Assembly: GCA_026003175.1 (NCBI GenBank)
Contig: BPGT01000002.1
Coordinates: forward strand, 372,001 to 436,000
Length of the DNA stretch: 64,000 nt
DNA from: Armatimonadota bacterium
GTDB lineage: Bacteria > Armatimonadota > HRBIN16
Reading direction: 5' to 3'
The notes under the pieces were generated by a model. The model did no database searches. It was not told the DNA's origin and saw only the letters and a program-made list of their open reading frames with translations. Of this stretch, positions 1-9,173 are shown piece after piece. How positions within the stretch are numbered: position 1 is the first letter of the stretch; every line of letters begins with the position of its first letter. A program made the translations under genes and the position numbers.

Positions 1-51
1 CCGATGGCGGAATCCAGCCAGCGCGAGTGCGAAAGTCGCCAGTTGTTGCTG

Positions 52-204
52 ACCACCCGGCGACTGGAAGTCACGGGCAACGTGCACAAAACCTCCTTCG
101 GGGGTTGATAACCTGCGTGAGCAGGTTTCGTCCTCTGTTGCCCGCGACTTTCCATCGCTGGGGCAAAACCAACATCTTAAGGAAAGGGTTTGACAAAGCA
201 GTAC
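52..204 (+). repeat. Family A multi-hairpin repeat, copy 1
   Basis: First of three related elements in the window (others near 38.8 kb and 61.9 kb). Reading 5' to 3', there is a small hairpin around GACTGGAAGTC, then an outer stem CGGGCAAC (74-81) pairing with GTTGCCCG (137-144). That stem encloses two hairpins: a C-rich/G-rich one with a TTC loop (about 90-106), and AACCTGC/GCAGGTT (110-116 with 121-127). A further CGA...TCG hairpin and a conserved tail ending in TTTGACAAAGCAGTAC follow. The order resembles a cloverleaf. It lies downstream of the glycosidase gene. It could be a non-autonomous mobile element or a structured RNA or DNA repeat; the sequence alone does not decide. Confidence 0.8.
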
Positions 205-224
205 CACTCTGTCAAGGCTCCATC

Positions 225-297
225 CTCTGGAGGGCGAGGCTCCTGCCGAGCCGTTGTGGATGTGATGTTCGGCTCACCGGCATGTCGCCCTCCAGAG
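225..297 (+). repeat. Family B (GEAPAEP-type) palindromic repeat
   Basis: A perfect 13-bp inverted repeat, CTCTGGAGGGCGA at 225-237 with its reverse complement at 285-297, encloses the short hairpin GGCTCCTGCCGAGCC. The GGAGGGCGAGGCTCCTGCCGAGCC-like core recurs on either strand near 6.63, 15.09, 39.0 and 58.4-58.5 kb. One frame reads GEAPAEP. It is flanked on both sides by TTTGACARAG motifs (190-199 and 318-327) that also border family A copies. The rest of bases 1-334 outside this element and family A copy 1 holds nothing I recognise. Confidence 0.8.
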
Positions 298-334
298 TAT
301 CAGGGCGAAGATGCATGTTTGACAGAGTACTGCC

Positions 335-2479
335 TCAGTACCATTCTAACTGTAGACCACCCAACAGGTGTTCGCCCTCCAGCGTGCTTATAATGCCCTT
401 GTCCGTCAGGCTATACACCACCCAAGGCACCTCGCCCTTTTGCCAGTTTGCCAGAGGCAGCAGAGGCACGCGGCACGGATAGGGAGCGGTCTGGCGCAGG
501 CGTACTACGTTGCGCGTGCGGTCTATCTGCAGCCCACATAGCGCGAACAGGTAACCGATGGAGGTGATTCCGCGTGGGTAGAAGCAGAGGTTGTTGGTAA
601 AGTAGGTATCGATGAACCCCTTGTCCAGCCCTGCGGTGTTCATCAGCATCTCCATCGCCATGTAACGTGAAGAGTTATCGGGCAATCCTACGTCCAGATA
701 GGCGGCGATATAGTCGCGCCACAGGTTCTGCGACAGCCACACATTGCTCTTGTCTGCGCTGGTGTGGGTACAGCCGTATTCGGTGAGCGCGTGTCGGTAG
801 GCGTTGGCGATGTCCTGTTTCATGCGCGAGAGGTCTACCGGCGGCGTATGTCCGCTCATCAGCAGGTACAGCAAGCCATTGGCGGTGTAGATAGAGTAAG
901 CGTCCCAGCCGCCCAGCTCACCGTGCAACGGCTCACCGGTCCAGGGGTCTTTCAGTCCCTCGGCGGTGCGCTCCAGACACACCGCGTAGTGGTCGCCCAG
1001 CCACGCCTGCGCGTCCAGCGTTTCTCGAATGCGCATCACGATGCGCTCGCACTGCGTCTGCCATTCGCCATCTCCCAGAGCCTGCGCGATGTGCGCCGCA
1101 GCATAGCAGGCGGAGAGCGTCTTTACCGCCAGATATACCTGCTCACGAGCGTATTGCACCGCAGGCGAGGCGTCATCGATGGTGTTCGCCACGCCCTCGT
1201 TGGGAAAGCCGTTGCCAGTGGTGTCGCTGCGCTCGAAGTAGTCCACCAGCCGTCTGCACAGGGCATGGTGTCGGCGTGCTGGCTCCATGTTACCCGTCCA
1301 CCGCCAGTATGCGTGCAGCATCAGCAGATAGTTGGCGTTTTCTTCCACCTGCATCGGGTGCGGATACGCCTGCTTGCCGACCCTGGCGTGTGTGCCCATA
1401 TCGTGCGCGAGGTAGCTGCCCACCTCGTCCTGCATCTCGAAGCGCGCCCACTCGTCCAGCAGCTTTTCCAGCAGAGGCAGCCAGAAAGCGAAGTACACCA
1501 GCCCGTTGTTGTACTCCACGTCTATGGTGCTATGGAAGTAGCAGGAACCTTCCCATACGCTGAACCACTCCTCGCCCTGCTCGTCCACCACCCACCAGCT
1601 GTCCAGCAGGAAGTTCTGGAAGGAGAAGCGGATAAGGTCTAACTGCGATTTGCTCAGGCTGGCTTCGTCCAGCAAGCTTTCCACGAACTCCGTTTTGCGC
1701 AGCAGGGTATCTGCTTCTTCTCTGGCGAAACGGGCGACCTCTTCCACGTTCGCGAACCGGCGCGTGTACAGGAAGCGCATCGGCTTGCCGAACACCTTCA
1801 GCACGGGCGCATCCACGTAAGCGCACCACGCCCATTGTAGGCAGGCTTGCTCGTTCTGGGCGAGGTCAAACGGCAGCACCAGCCCGTTGTTCTCCACGAG
1901 GGTGCCCTCGGTCAAAGGCACGATACGCTCGTGTGCTATGGGTGGAGTATCCCCGACGATAAAATCGTTTATCGCAAATCGCTCATCGGCGACATGCGAC
2001 ACAGCGTATTCCAGTGCCAGTGTACCCTGCGAGGAGGTCATTTGTGTGCCTTCGCGTTGGAGGCACATGACCAGCTTGCCCTTCTGCACAGGGTTCTGGC
2101 AACTTGTCCAGAAGAGGCGGGGCTGGGGTTGCACCTTCACCGTGAAGTAGAACAGGGGCGCTGTGGAGACCACGGCATCGTGCGGGTAGAAGGGGGCGAT
2201 GATTTCCACCTCCAGCCGGACACCGTGTTGCACCGAGTGTGCCCGATACCGTACCCCACACAGGCGCAGTTCCTGCTCTACTGCGTCGAACATCTGTGCC
2301 TTACTGGTGAAGGGCAGGGCAATCACCTCGCCCTTCTCCGTCTCTATTCCGATGGTCAGCTCCATCGGCAGGTCTAGCCATCGCCCAAGGGCGGAGTGCA
2401 GCACATGCTTTGCATAAGGGTCCAGTACCAGCGTGAAGCGCGACCCCAATCGGCTCACAGCAGTAGCATGAAGGTTCAT
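335..2479 (-). CDS. GH52-like (alpha/alpha)6 glycoside hydrolase
   Basis: A 714-residue protein without a signal peptide, about the length of GH52 beta-xylosidases (around 700). The N-terminal 290 residues look like a beta-rich domain and the rest like a helical barrel. The segments VWEGSCYFHSTID (about 308-320), YLAHDMGTH and NGFPNEGVANTIDDAS (about 423-438) line up, from memory, with the GH52 regions around the catalytic Glu and Asp; Glu310 and Asp435 are candidates. GH116 or the DUF4965 group share this fold and are alternatives. The start follows a GAGGTG ribosome site. It lies 23 bases after the restriction gene stop, and its stop is next to repeat sequence. Together with the GH35 gene it suggests plant or microbial glycan breakdown. 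Confidence 0.6.
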   Translation of the reverse strand: MNLHATAVSRLGSRFTLVLDPYAKHVLHSALGRWLDLPMELTIGIETEKGEVIALPFTSKAQMFDAVEQELRLCGVRYRAHSVQHGVRLEVEIIAPFYPHDAVVSTAPLFYFTVKVQPQPRLFWTSCQNPVQKGKLVMCLQREGTQMTSSQGTLALEYAVSHVADERFAINDFIVGDTPPIAHERIVPLTEGTLVENNGLVLPFDLAQNEQACLQWAWCAYVDAPVLKVFGKPMRFLYTRRFANVEEVARFAREEADTLLRKTEFVESLLDEASLSKSQLDLIRFSFQNFLLDSWWVVDEQGEEWFSVWEGSCYFHSTIDVEYNNGLVYFAFWLPLLEKLLDEWARFEMQDEVGSYLAHDMGTHARVGKQAYPHPMQVEENANYLLMLHAYWRWTGNMEPARRHHALCRRLVDYFERSDTTGNGFPNEGVANTIDDASPAVQYAREQVYLAVKTLSACYAAAHIAQALGDGEWQTQCERIVMRIRETLDAQAWLGDHYAVCLERTAEGLKDPWTGEPLHGELGGWDAYSIYTANGLLYLLMSGHTPPVDLSRMKQDIANAYRHALTEYGCTHTSADKSNVWLSQNLWRDYIAAYLDVGLPDNSSRYMAMEMLMNTAGLDKGFIDTYFTNNLCFYPRGITSIGYLFALCGLQIDRTRNVVRLRQTAPYPCRVPLLPLANWQKGEVPWVVYSLTDKGIISTLEGEHLLGGLQLEWY

Positions 2480-2502
2480 ACGCTTTCACCTCAGAAATCG
2501 GT

Positions 2503-3585
2503 CTATGTTTGCAGGATTTGTTGCATTGCTTCATTCCACAGCATCTTGATAGTGGCAGAAGATTCGCTCATCAGATCAAGAAGCTCCTTAAGAAAAGCAT
2601 TTCTTCCATGCACTCCAGCAGTTGCCAGGTTGTCGTAAATCCAGTCACTTAAACGTACGAAGCCAACTTCATGCCCCTGTGCAAAGAGCGAATAAGCCCT
2701 CCGAAAAGCGTCTTCTGTCGGAGGGTCGTTGGCAAAAGCAAAAAGGTAATCGGTAACACTGAGTGCAGAGAGTTTGCTGTGGAAGACTGTTTCCACTCGT
2801 GCACCGTCTATCATCCGTTCCGTCACCTCTATGGCGATTCGTATGTGTTCACCTTCTCTGACTGTGATGTCTCCTGCTGCGCCGCTCGCGCTATCTGCGA
2901 CATGAATTCCTTGCCACTCTATTTTCCAATTCAGCCGATATGTGTTGGAAACAGCTTTGAGCAGTGCTACGCACAGAAGTAGAGGTATCAGACCACCACT
3001 TCTTCGGGACAGTAGATTGTCGACCAGTTGACGAATCTGTTCCAAACTGAGTCGAGGTAAGCGAACCAAGGAGATCGCGGAACGTTCACGCAACCCTACG
3101 AAGCGATATAGCAGATATCGTAAAAGATTTAGAGCCGTCTGTTCATCAGCTTGCATTAGTTCTTTCAGATATGCCAAGAACGCTTGGTAACCCTTCTTGT
3201 CCTTTAACCCTTTTGCGGTGTCGGTGGTGAAGCGGATGCTCCGCCGGAATACAGCGAGGTATGGTCCCTTGGAACAGGGTATACGCTTCGACACGAGGAA
3301 TGGATTGACGACCTTCTCATCCAAACTTCGTCCCGAGAAGGCGTTCTCTCCTTGGTCAGTGTAGGGCTGTGTGAGGTCAATCTGAGCATCTACGACTCGT
3401 GCAATGGCACACCCGAGCAGGGCTTCTCGGTATGACTGCACCCCGGTTTCAAACAGAGTATCTGCGGCTTCCTGCGCTCTTGCCGAAACAGGAGGGGGGG
3501 CAGTGTTGAGATAATCTTGCTCTGCACGTTCAAACTGCTCGCGAAGTATCTGTTCAGCCTTCTTAAAATCTATACTTCTCCCCAT
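2503..3585 (-). CDS. Probable type II restriction endonuclease
   Basis: A 360-residue protein with no signal or membrane segment. It is assigned mainly by context: the gene begins a few bases after a Dam-type adenine methyltransferase on the same strand, the usual arrangement of a type II restriction-modification pair. The stretch around YTDQGENAFSGRSLDEK (about 94-110) and a helical C-terminal half resemble what I remember of the SacI-type family, but I see no certain PD-(D/E)xK motif; VTVREGEHIRIAIEVTE (about 243) could supply an E-x-E strand. The coding sequence is more AT-rich than the flanking glycosidases, consistent with horizontal arrival. If the enzyme is active while the methylase is broken, another methylase must protect the host or the cut must be lost. 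Confidence 0.5.
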   Translation of the reverse strand: MGRSIDFKKAEQILREQFERAEQDYLNTAPPPVSARAQEAADTLFETGVQSYREALLGCAIARVVDAQIDLTQPYTDQGENAFSGRSLDEKVVNPFLVSKRIPCSKGPYLAVFRRSIRFTTDTAKGLKDKKGYQAFLAYLKELMQADEQTALNLLRYLLYRFVGLRERSAISLVRLPRLSLEQIRQLVDNLLSRRSGGLIPLLLCVALLKAVSNTYRLNWKIEWQGIHVADSASGAAGDITVREGEHIRIAIEVTERMIDGARVETVFHSKLSALSVTDYLFAFANDPPTEDAFRRAYSLFAQGHEVGFVRLSDWIYDNLATAGVHGRNAFLKELLDLMSESSATIKMLWNEAMQQILQT

Positions 3586-3591
3586 GTGAAC

Positions 3592-4391
3592 TTATATCCC
3601 TTGCTCAGGTATACTATAGTTCACCCAGAGTGCCTCTTGGCGCGGTTGCTTTACAGAATGCAAGTCTTCACTGGGGCAAGAATGCACTTCCAGTCACCGT
3701 ATAGTTCATCCATCAGATCACAGCGATATCCAGAGATAGCAACTTTGCCCTGACACGCATGCAGTACTTTCGCAAGTTCACGGTGCGAGGCTTCATCCAT
3801 CTCAAACCCATAGGCTTTTCTGTCTTTTCGCGCTTCTGGAGGGTAGGGTGGGTCGCAGTAGAAGAGGGTATTCGGTGAGTCATACAGTTTGATGACCTCA
3901 ATCGCCGGGCGATTTTCTATCTGCACCCGCAGCAGGCGTTCCGCAATCTCAGGGAGCATTTCGATGCCTCCTAGCCAGCGCGATACAACCCCTGACATGC
4001 CTCTACGTGAGGTATGGATGCAGTTAGCCCATCTGCCTAGAGTAGCAGTCTGCGCCAGCCCTGTGCGTGCTTGCCTGGCTCGCACATAGAACCGGCGAGC
4101 ACGTTTAACCACCTCTCCATCCAAATCGTTGTAGGTCTCTACGGGCGATGGGGCACGGTTCAACAGTACTGCTGCTGAGCCTCCGAAAGGTTCACAGTAA
4201 TGGTATGTTCGCGGTAGCAGAGGCAGCAACCAGTCCAGATGGGAATATTTGCCTCCGTACCAGCCGAAGGCGATCAGCTTGCGCGCGCGAGTCCGCCCTT
4301 GGCGCGTTACCACAGGAGCAGGTTTACGCCCACTCTGTGGAGGCGCAGTCAAAAAATAGTCCATGTTCTCCATGATATCGAACAGATCCAT
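3592..4391 (-). pseudogene. Dam-type adenine DNA methyltransferase, frameshifted and internally deleted
   Basis: The protein shows the D12-class N6-adenine methyltransferase landmarks in order: WYGGKYSHLDWL near residue 44, CEPFGGSAAVLLNR (SAM-binding motif I), YNDLDGEVV, and FYCDPPY (catalytic motif IV). Two defects are visible. Between DLDGEVV and RARRFYVRARQ, the roughly 40-60 residues of target-recognition region usual in the family are missing. Near base 3660 the frame ends early in TCIL, but the expected C-terminal sequence (HSVKQPRQEALWVNY) continues in another frame to a stop at 3592, as if one C had been lost. With the frame restored, the stop is 6 bases before the restriction gene start. 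The start ATG follows GAGAGGTGG. Confidence 0.75.
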
Positions 4392-4469
4392 CTATCCACC
4401 TCTCTTTTCGGAACCGTTTCGATTCTACTACTGATCCACTACTGATGTCTATGCCCTGTAAACTAACGC

Positions 4470-6563
4470 CTATATTCTCATACAGAGCCTCACCTGAGTC
4501 GGGTCGCCGCCCACCTCTTCGAAAAGCACCAGCACGTTCTGCTCGCGCAGCCAGTCGGTGGGCAGGTGGTAGTATCGCTGGGTGGGCAAGCCTTCGCCCT
4601 CTTGATACACCGCCTGCAGTAACCACCCTTCCGGTTTACCGGTGCCAGGAATCTGCCAGTAACGCCCGATACACCGTCCGTTCAGCCACACCATGCCTTT
4701 GGTCATACCGCTCACGTCCAGGGCAAGAGGAGCATTGGTCCTCGGGCGTTCAAAGGTGGTTTTCCACCAACAAAGGGGCTTGCCTCGTGCTACCTCGATA
4801 CTGCTTTCCCAGTGCACCAGCGCACTACCCTCGGCGTATATGCGACAGTGTTCGCCTTTAAGCCCTGCTTCGATGCGCCAGGGTGCTTCCAGCGGCTCGC
4901 CCCGCCAGAGCAGTTTGCCCCAGAAGCCCTTGCGCTCGTCCACCATGTTGCGTTCACCCAGCATCCAATCGCCCTTCACCAGCCCAAGCGCGCAGCACAG
5001 TATCGCCAGCGTGTGCTCGCCAGCGCTCAGGGTGAGTTCGAATCGCTGGGTGAAGCTCTGTGGGTCGTCCAGATTGCGGTTTTCGGGCAAGGGCGCAGGT
5101 GTGGTAGCGACAAATTGCCCGTCGAGGAAAAGATGCACCACATCCGCTACTCCTTGCAGTTCCAGCATGCCTCTGCCCTCTTGATGCGGTAGCACCATAA
5201 TTTTGGCGGTATACCAGCAATAGTCGGTCTCGTCGTGGGTGAACTGCAGTTGCTCCGCAGGCTTGTCGGAAAGCATCGGTGGATGCAGCGGTATCGGCTC
5301 GCCGTTCGGGAGCGGCTCCACCCACCACTGGAAGGGAGCAAGCTTCGGGTCGCAGACCTCCATGCGTCGTTCCACCACATATTGCGGCTCAACCTGTGCA
5401 GTGTTCATGAGCGGTTGTCCGTCGCCAAGAATAGTCACCGACTGCGGAGGCAGCTGGTAGCGACGCCCATCATAGGAGACCGATATCGCCTTCTGGGTAT
5501 CGTCGTTGCAGAGGAAAACCAGCGACCGCCCCTCGTGCTGGTAGGTATACACCAGCGCGCCCTCCGGCAGCGTTTCAGGCTGGACGCGTTCGCTCTCCAC
5601 CAGCACAGAAGCGTAATCCTGCAAGATGCGGTGCAGACGCGCCAGATGATACATCTTGGTGGTGGGCAAGCCAAACTCGTCTAACGGGGCGTCATAGTCG
5701 TAGCTGGTGGTTTGCAGGAACGAGCCGTCGCGGTCGAAGTTGGTGCCGCCGTGCCACATGTAGTAGTTCATACCCGTTCCACCTGCCGCGAAGAAACGTG
5801 CCGCCGCATACGCGACGTTTTCAGGAGTGCGTCGGTTGTGCGGATAGCCCCACAGGTCGTACCAGCCAGGCCAGTGCTCCGTCCACAGCGCGGGCTTATC
5901 GGGGTACTGTGTGAAGTATTCCTCCAGCAGGGGATGGGCGTAGAAGGCGTTGAGGGTCTCAATAGTGCCAGGGGCGCCCCCTTTACACATTACCCAGGGC
6001 ACGCCTACCTGGAGCGACTCCGCCATCTCCACGATGCGCTTCAGGTATCGCTCGCCCGCCTCGCCGTAGCGCCACGCGATATTGCCGTATTCGTTCTCAA
6101 TCTGCGCCAGGATGATGGGACCACCGTTGGGAGCGAAATAAGGGCGCACACAATCACAGAGCAGGCGCACCCATCTCTCCATCTCCCGCAGGAACGGTTC
6201 GTTATCGGTACGCATCTGGATGTCGGGCACGTCGCGCAGCCAGACGGGCAGTCCTCCGTAGTTGGTCTCTGCGCAGATGTAGGGACCGATGCGCAGGATG
6301 ACGTACAGTCCCAGTTCGTGCGCGATGTCCAGAAAGCGGCGGATATCCAACCTGTCGGAAAAGTCGTAAACGCCGCGACGACGTTCGTGCAGGTTCCAGA
6401 AGACGTAGGTTTCGATGGCGTTCAGTCCCGCCTCCTTGCTGTGTTCCATCAGCGAACACCACATGCCTGGCGTACTGCGCGGGTAATGTATCGCTCCGCT
6501 GAGGAGCAGGGTGCGTTTACCGTCTATCGTGACAGCACGATGGTCGTAACTCACATTGGGCAT
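4470..6563 (-). CDS. GH35 beta-galactosidase
   Basis: A 697-residue glycoside hydrolase of family 35, which removes terminal beta-galactosyl residues. The N-terminal TIM barrel carries AQIENEYG, with the acid/base Glu at about 158, and WTEHWPGWY, with the nucleophile Glu at about 229. Both are hallmark GH35 motifs, as is the early GAIHYPR. The C-terminal half (about 400-697) holds jelly-roll domains ending in a typical carbohydrate-binding module. No signal peptide is evident, so it probably acts in the cytoplasm or leaves by another route. The start follows GAGGAG. It is separated from the second glycosidase by the restriction-modification pair, whose first gene starts 78 bases after this stop. 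Confidence 0.93.
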   Translation of the reverse strand: MPNVSYDHRAVTIDGKRTLLLSGAIHYPRSTPGMWCSLMEHSKEAGLNAIETYVFWNLHERRRGVYDFSDRLDIRRFLDIAHELGLYVILRIGPYICAETNYGGLPVWLRDVPDIQMRTDNEPFLREMERWVRLLCDCVRPYFAPNGGPIILAQIENEYGNIAWRYGEAGERYLKRIVEMAESLQVGVPWVMCKGGAPGTIETLNAFYAHPLLEEYFTQYPDKPALWTEHWPGWYDLWGYPHNRRTPENVAYAAARFFAAGGTGMNYYMWHGGTNFDRDGSFLQTTSYDYDAPLDEFGLPTTKMYHLARLHRILQDYASVLVESERVQPETLPEGALVYTYQHEGRSLVFLCNDDTQKAISVSYDGRRYQLPPQSVTILGDGQPLMNTAQVEPQYVVERRMEVCDPKLAPFQWWVEPLPNGEPIPLHPPMLSDKPAEQLQFTHDETDYCWYTAKIMVLPHQEGRGMLELQGVADVVHLFLDGQFVATTPAPLPENRNLDDPQSFTQRFELTLSAGEHTLAILCCALGLVKGDWMLGERNMVDERKGFWGKLLWRGEPLEAPWRIEAGLKGEHCRIYAEGSALVHWESSIEVARGKPLCWWKTTFERPRTNAPLALDVSGMTKGMVWLNGRCIGRYWQIPGTGKPEGWLLQAVYQEGEGLPTQRYYHLPTDWLREQNVLVLFEEVGGDPTQVRLCMRI

Positions 6564-6628
6564 TGGTATCTCCTCTGTTTCGCCTTATCTCTTTATTTAT
6601 GAGTGCAAAAGGATAGTTCGTCCAGAAC

Positions 6629-6653
6629 GGCTCGGCGGGAGCCTCGCCCTCCA
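6629..6653 (-). repeat. Family B (GEAPAEP-type) repeat, partial
   Basis: Reverse-strand copy of the GGAGGGCGAGGCTCCCGCCGAGCC core, located between the GH35 start and the next upstream gene's stop. Only one arm of the long palindrome is present. Confidence 0.7.
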
Positions 6654-6670
6654 CAGGATTGCCCCCTTCG

Positions 6671-7090
6671 TTACTCCCTCCTCGGGGCGGGGCGATCCTC
6701 GAAGTAGTGCGGGTTCTCGCTTTCCAGCACGTGGTGCCGGAACGACTCAATGAGCTGCTCCGCTTCCGAGCGCAGTCGGAAAGTGCCCTTTACCTCGCCC
6801 TGCCACACGTCCTCTTGCACCCATTCGGGCACGGGCATAAAGACCACTGGCTCAGGGGTGTCTACCTCTACACACAGAATCAGCGGCGCGCCCGGGTTGT
6901 CGTGCAGGAACACAAACTCCAGAATCACGCTATGTGGCGTGTAGCGTGTGCCGCCCATCTGCACTTCGCGCATCTGCACCGCCTCCTCAAACGTCTTGCG
7001 GTCAAAGTGTCCGACGGGCGGCGCCTGCTTGTGCTGTAGCGCTTCCAGAACTTGTCTGCGGGTGGCGTTGGTGAACTCACGCAGGGTCAT
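6671..7090 (-). CDS. Hypothetical protein, 139 aa
   Basis: Family not recognised. The protein is soluble, starts MTLREFTNATRRQVLEALQ and has a predicted beta-rich centre (VQMREVQMGGTRYTPHSVILEFVF) and a helical end. The ATG at 7090 is preferred over the upstream GTG because GAGGTG sits at a proper distance. The gene begins just after the stop of the 200-residue gene upstream, so the two are probably cotranscribed with gatA. The last residues (RPAPRRE) derive from GC-rich sequence beside the family B repeat and may be an added tail. Confidence 0.6.
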   Translation of the reverse strand: MTLREFTNATRRQVLEALQHKQAPPVGHFDRKTFEEAVQMREVQMGGTRYTPHSVILEFVFLHDNPGAPLILCVEVDTPEPVVFMPVPEWVQEDVWQGEVKGTFRLRSEAEQLIESFRHHVLESENPHYFEDRPAPRRE

Positions 7091-7100
7091 TGCTATCACC

Positions 7101-7703
7101 TCACACCTGGCGATTATCTAACCACTCCTCCACCTCCTCGATACTCTGCTGGTAATACCCCACCTCCTGCTGCAGTTCTTGCAGTGCCTCCAGCAGACCT
7201 TCGGGCGGTTCGGGAGTAGTATACAGTTGAGAATGCAGCAGTAACACCCTATCGTGCAGCACATCCAGCGCTACCAGCCACTGAAGCACCTGCGCTTCCA
7301 TCTGGCGTGCAGCCAGCAGGGCACGATCTCGCTGACGACGCGCTTCCTCCAGCTGTTTCAGCGTCAGACGGTGTGTATTCGCCAGTTCGAACTCTCCGCG
7401 CTGTTTATGCCACCATGATAGTCCTGCGTACCACAATCGTTCAAACCACCGATTGGGGGGCAGGTGTATCAGGATGCGATCTTGCTGGAGCAGGTGTTCG
7501 TAGATGCCTGCCTGCAACCATTGCAGCCTTTCCGGCAGTTCGCGCAGACATTGCTTGCCGTGTTGCGGGAGGGAACGGTAGGCGTGCAGGATTTTCGCCA
7601 CGCGCTCTCGCGCCTGACGCCACAGCGCTTGCGTGCGCCCGTGCCGCAGTCGGCGTGCTTGCCACCGCTGCCATTTCTCCAGCCATGCACGCAAAATCAT
7701 CAT
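7101..7703 (-). CDS. Hypothetical coiled-coil protein, 200 aa
   Basis: Not recognised. The composition is rich in Arg, Gln, Leu and Trp with long amphipathic helices. Residues about 110-150 (LKQLEEARRQRDRALLAARQ) and 165-200 look like coiled coil. No signal peptide or clear membrane span is present. It starts 9 bases after the gatA stop and ends 10 bases before the next ORF's start, so gatA and these two hypotheticals form a tight transcription unit. A structural or scaffolding role is possible but is not shown by the sequence. Confidence 0.65.
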   Translation of the reverse strand: MMILRAWLEKWQRWQARRLRHGRTQALWRQARERVAKILHAYRSLPQHGKQCLRELPERLQWLQAGIYEHLLQQDRILIHLPPNRWFERLWYAGLSWWHKQRGEFELANTHRLTLKQLEEARRQRDRALLAARQMEAQVLQWLVALDVLHDRVLLLHSQLYTTPEPPEGLLEALQELQQEVGYYQQSIEEVEEWLDNRQV

Positions 7704-7712
7704 GGTTCCCTG

Positions 7713-9173
7713 TTATAACGACGGTTTATGCCGGTGCCAGTCGGTTGCCTGTTCGTAGGTGTATGCCACGCGCAGGATGGTCTCCTCGTCCCACGGCTTG
7801 CCGATAATTTGCAGCCCAACAGGAAGCCCATTCTGAAACCCACAAGGCATCGCCAGCGCAGGAAGCCCCGCGATATTGACAGGGATGGTGCATACATCCG
7901 CCAGCTTCATCGCCAGCGGGTCGCCTGCCTTTTCGCCAATGCGAAACGCTACCGTCGGCGAGGTAGGGGTAATCAGCACGTCGTATCGCTCGAACGCACG
8001 GTCAAAGTCGCGACGGATGAGGGTGCGCACCTGCTGTGCCTTCAAGTAGTAGGCATCGTAGTAACCGGCGGAGAGGGCGTATGTGCCAATCATGATGCGT
8101 TGCTTCACCTCCGCACCGAAGCCCTCACCGCGTGTCTTCTCCACCATGCCGATGTGCCCTGCCAGCTCTTGCGTGCGCCAGCCATACTTCACGCCATCAT
8201 AGCGGGCGAGGTTAGAACTCGCCTCCGCCGGCGCGAGGATGTAGTAACACGCCAATCCGTAATCGATGTAGGGCAGAGAGGTCTCCTCAGCTGTCGCGCC
8301 AAGGCTCTCCAGCAGGTGCACTGCCCGATATACTGCCTCTGCTACCTCCGGCGCGACGCCCTGCGCGAAGAACTCTTTTGGCACACCAATGCGCAAGCCT
8401 TTTACATCCGGCACCAGTGCGGCGGTGAAGTCAGGCACTGGCACATCTACGCTGGTAGAGTCACGCCGGTCTTTCCCACATATAGCATTGAGCAGGATGG
8501 CGCAGTCGGTCACATCTTTGGTAATGGGTCCTATCTGGTCCAGCGAGGAGGCATATGCCACCAATCCGTATCGGCTCACGCGCCCGTAAGTTGGTTTCAT
8601 TCCCACCACGCCGCACAGCGCGGCTGGCTGGCGGATAGAACCGCCTGTATCCGAACCCAGCGCGGCGATGCACATATCCGCTGCTACCGCCGCCGCCGAA
8701 CCGCCGCTACTGCCCCCCGGCACGCAGTGCAGATTCCATGGGTTGCGCGTGACGAAGAAGGCGGAGTTCTCAGTAGAGGAACCCATCGCGAACTCGTCCA
8801 TATTGGTTTTACCTGTGAACACCGCGTGCCGATAGCGCAACTGCTCTACCACATGCGCGTCGTAGGGAGGTACGAAGTTCTGTAGTATCTTCGAAGCGCA
8901 GGTGGTCAGCACGCCGCGTGTGCACAGGTTATCCTTTAGGGCGATAGGGATGCCGGTTAGCGTCTCTGCACCATCACCGGTTTGCAGTAGCCGGTCCGCC
9001 TCTTCCGCCTGTTGCAGCGCCAGCTCCGGCGTCAGGGTGATGTAGGCACGCACCGATGGCTCTATCGCCTCGATGCGCTCCAGTACCGCCTGCGTGAGTT
9101 CGCGGCTGCTGATTTCACGCTTGCGCAGCAGGTGGTGTGCCTCATGAATCGTCAGTTTCTGCAAATCACTCAT
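7713..9173 (-). CDS. gatA: Asp-tRNA(Asn)/Glu-tRNA(Gln) amidotransferase subunit A
   Basis: A 486-residue amidase-signature enzyme that releases ammonia from glutamine for GatB to convert misacylated Glu-tRNA(Gln) or Asp-tRNA(Asn). The signature [14 protein letters not shown] and [13 protein letters not shown] (about 150-185) supplies the Ser-cisSer-Lys triad, with the Lys in LKDNLC near residue 79. [23 protein letters not shown] is characteristic of GatA rather than other amidases. Length is normal. The start is behind GGGGAAG. gatB and gatC are not in the window, so the complex is encoded at separate loci. Confidence 0.95.
   Translation of the reverse strand: MSDLQKLTIHEAHHLLRKREISSRELTQAVLERIEAIEPSVRAYITLTPELALQQAEEADRLLQTGDGAETLTGIPIALKDNLCTRGVLTTCASKILQNFVPPYDAHVVEQLRYRHAVFTGKTNMDEFAMGSSTENSAFFVTRNPWNLHCVPGGSSGGSAAAVAADMCIAALGSDTGGSIRQPAALCGVVGMKPTYGRVSRYGLVAYASSLDQIGPITKDVTDCAILLNAICGKDRRDSTSVDVPVPDFTAALVPDVKGLRIGVPKEFFAQGVAPEVAEAVYRAVHLLESLGATAEETSLPYIDYGLACYYILAPAEASSNLARYDGVKYGWRTQELAGHIGMVEKTRGEGFGAEVKQRIMIGTYALSAGYYDAYYLKAQQVRTLIRRDFDRAFERYDVLITPTSPTVAFRIGEKAGDPLAMKLADVCTIPVNIAGLPALAMPCGFQNGLPVGLQIIGKPWDEETILRVAYTYEQATDWHRHKPSL

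Noticed and set aside
764-1642. 292-codon plus-strand frame opposite the glycosidase
   Set aside because: Antisense shadow; low-complexity composition and no motif, while the minus frame matches a glycosidase.
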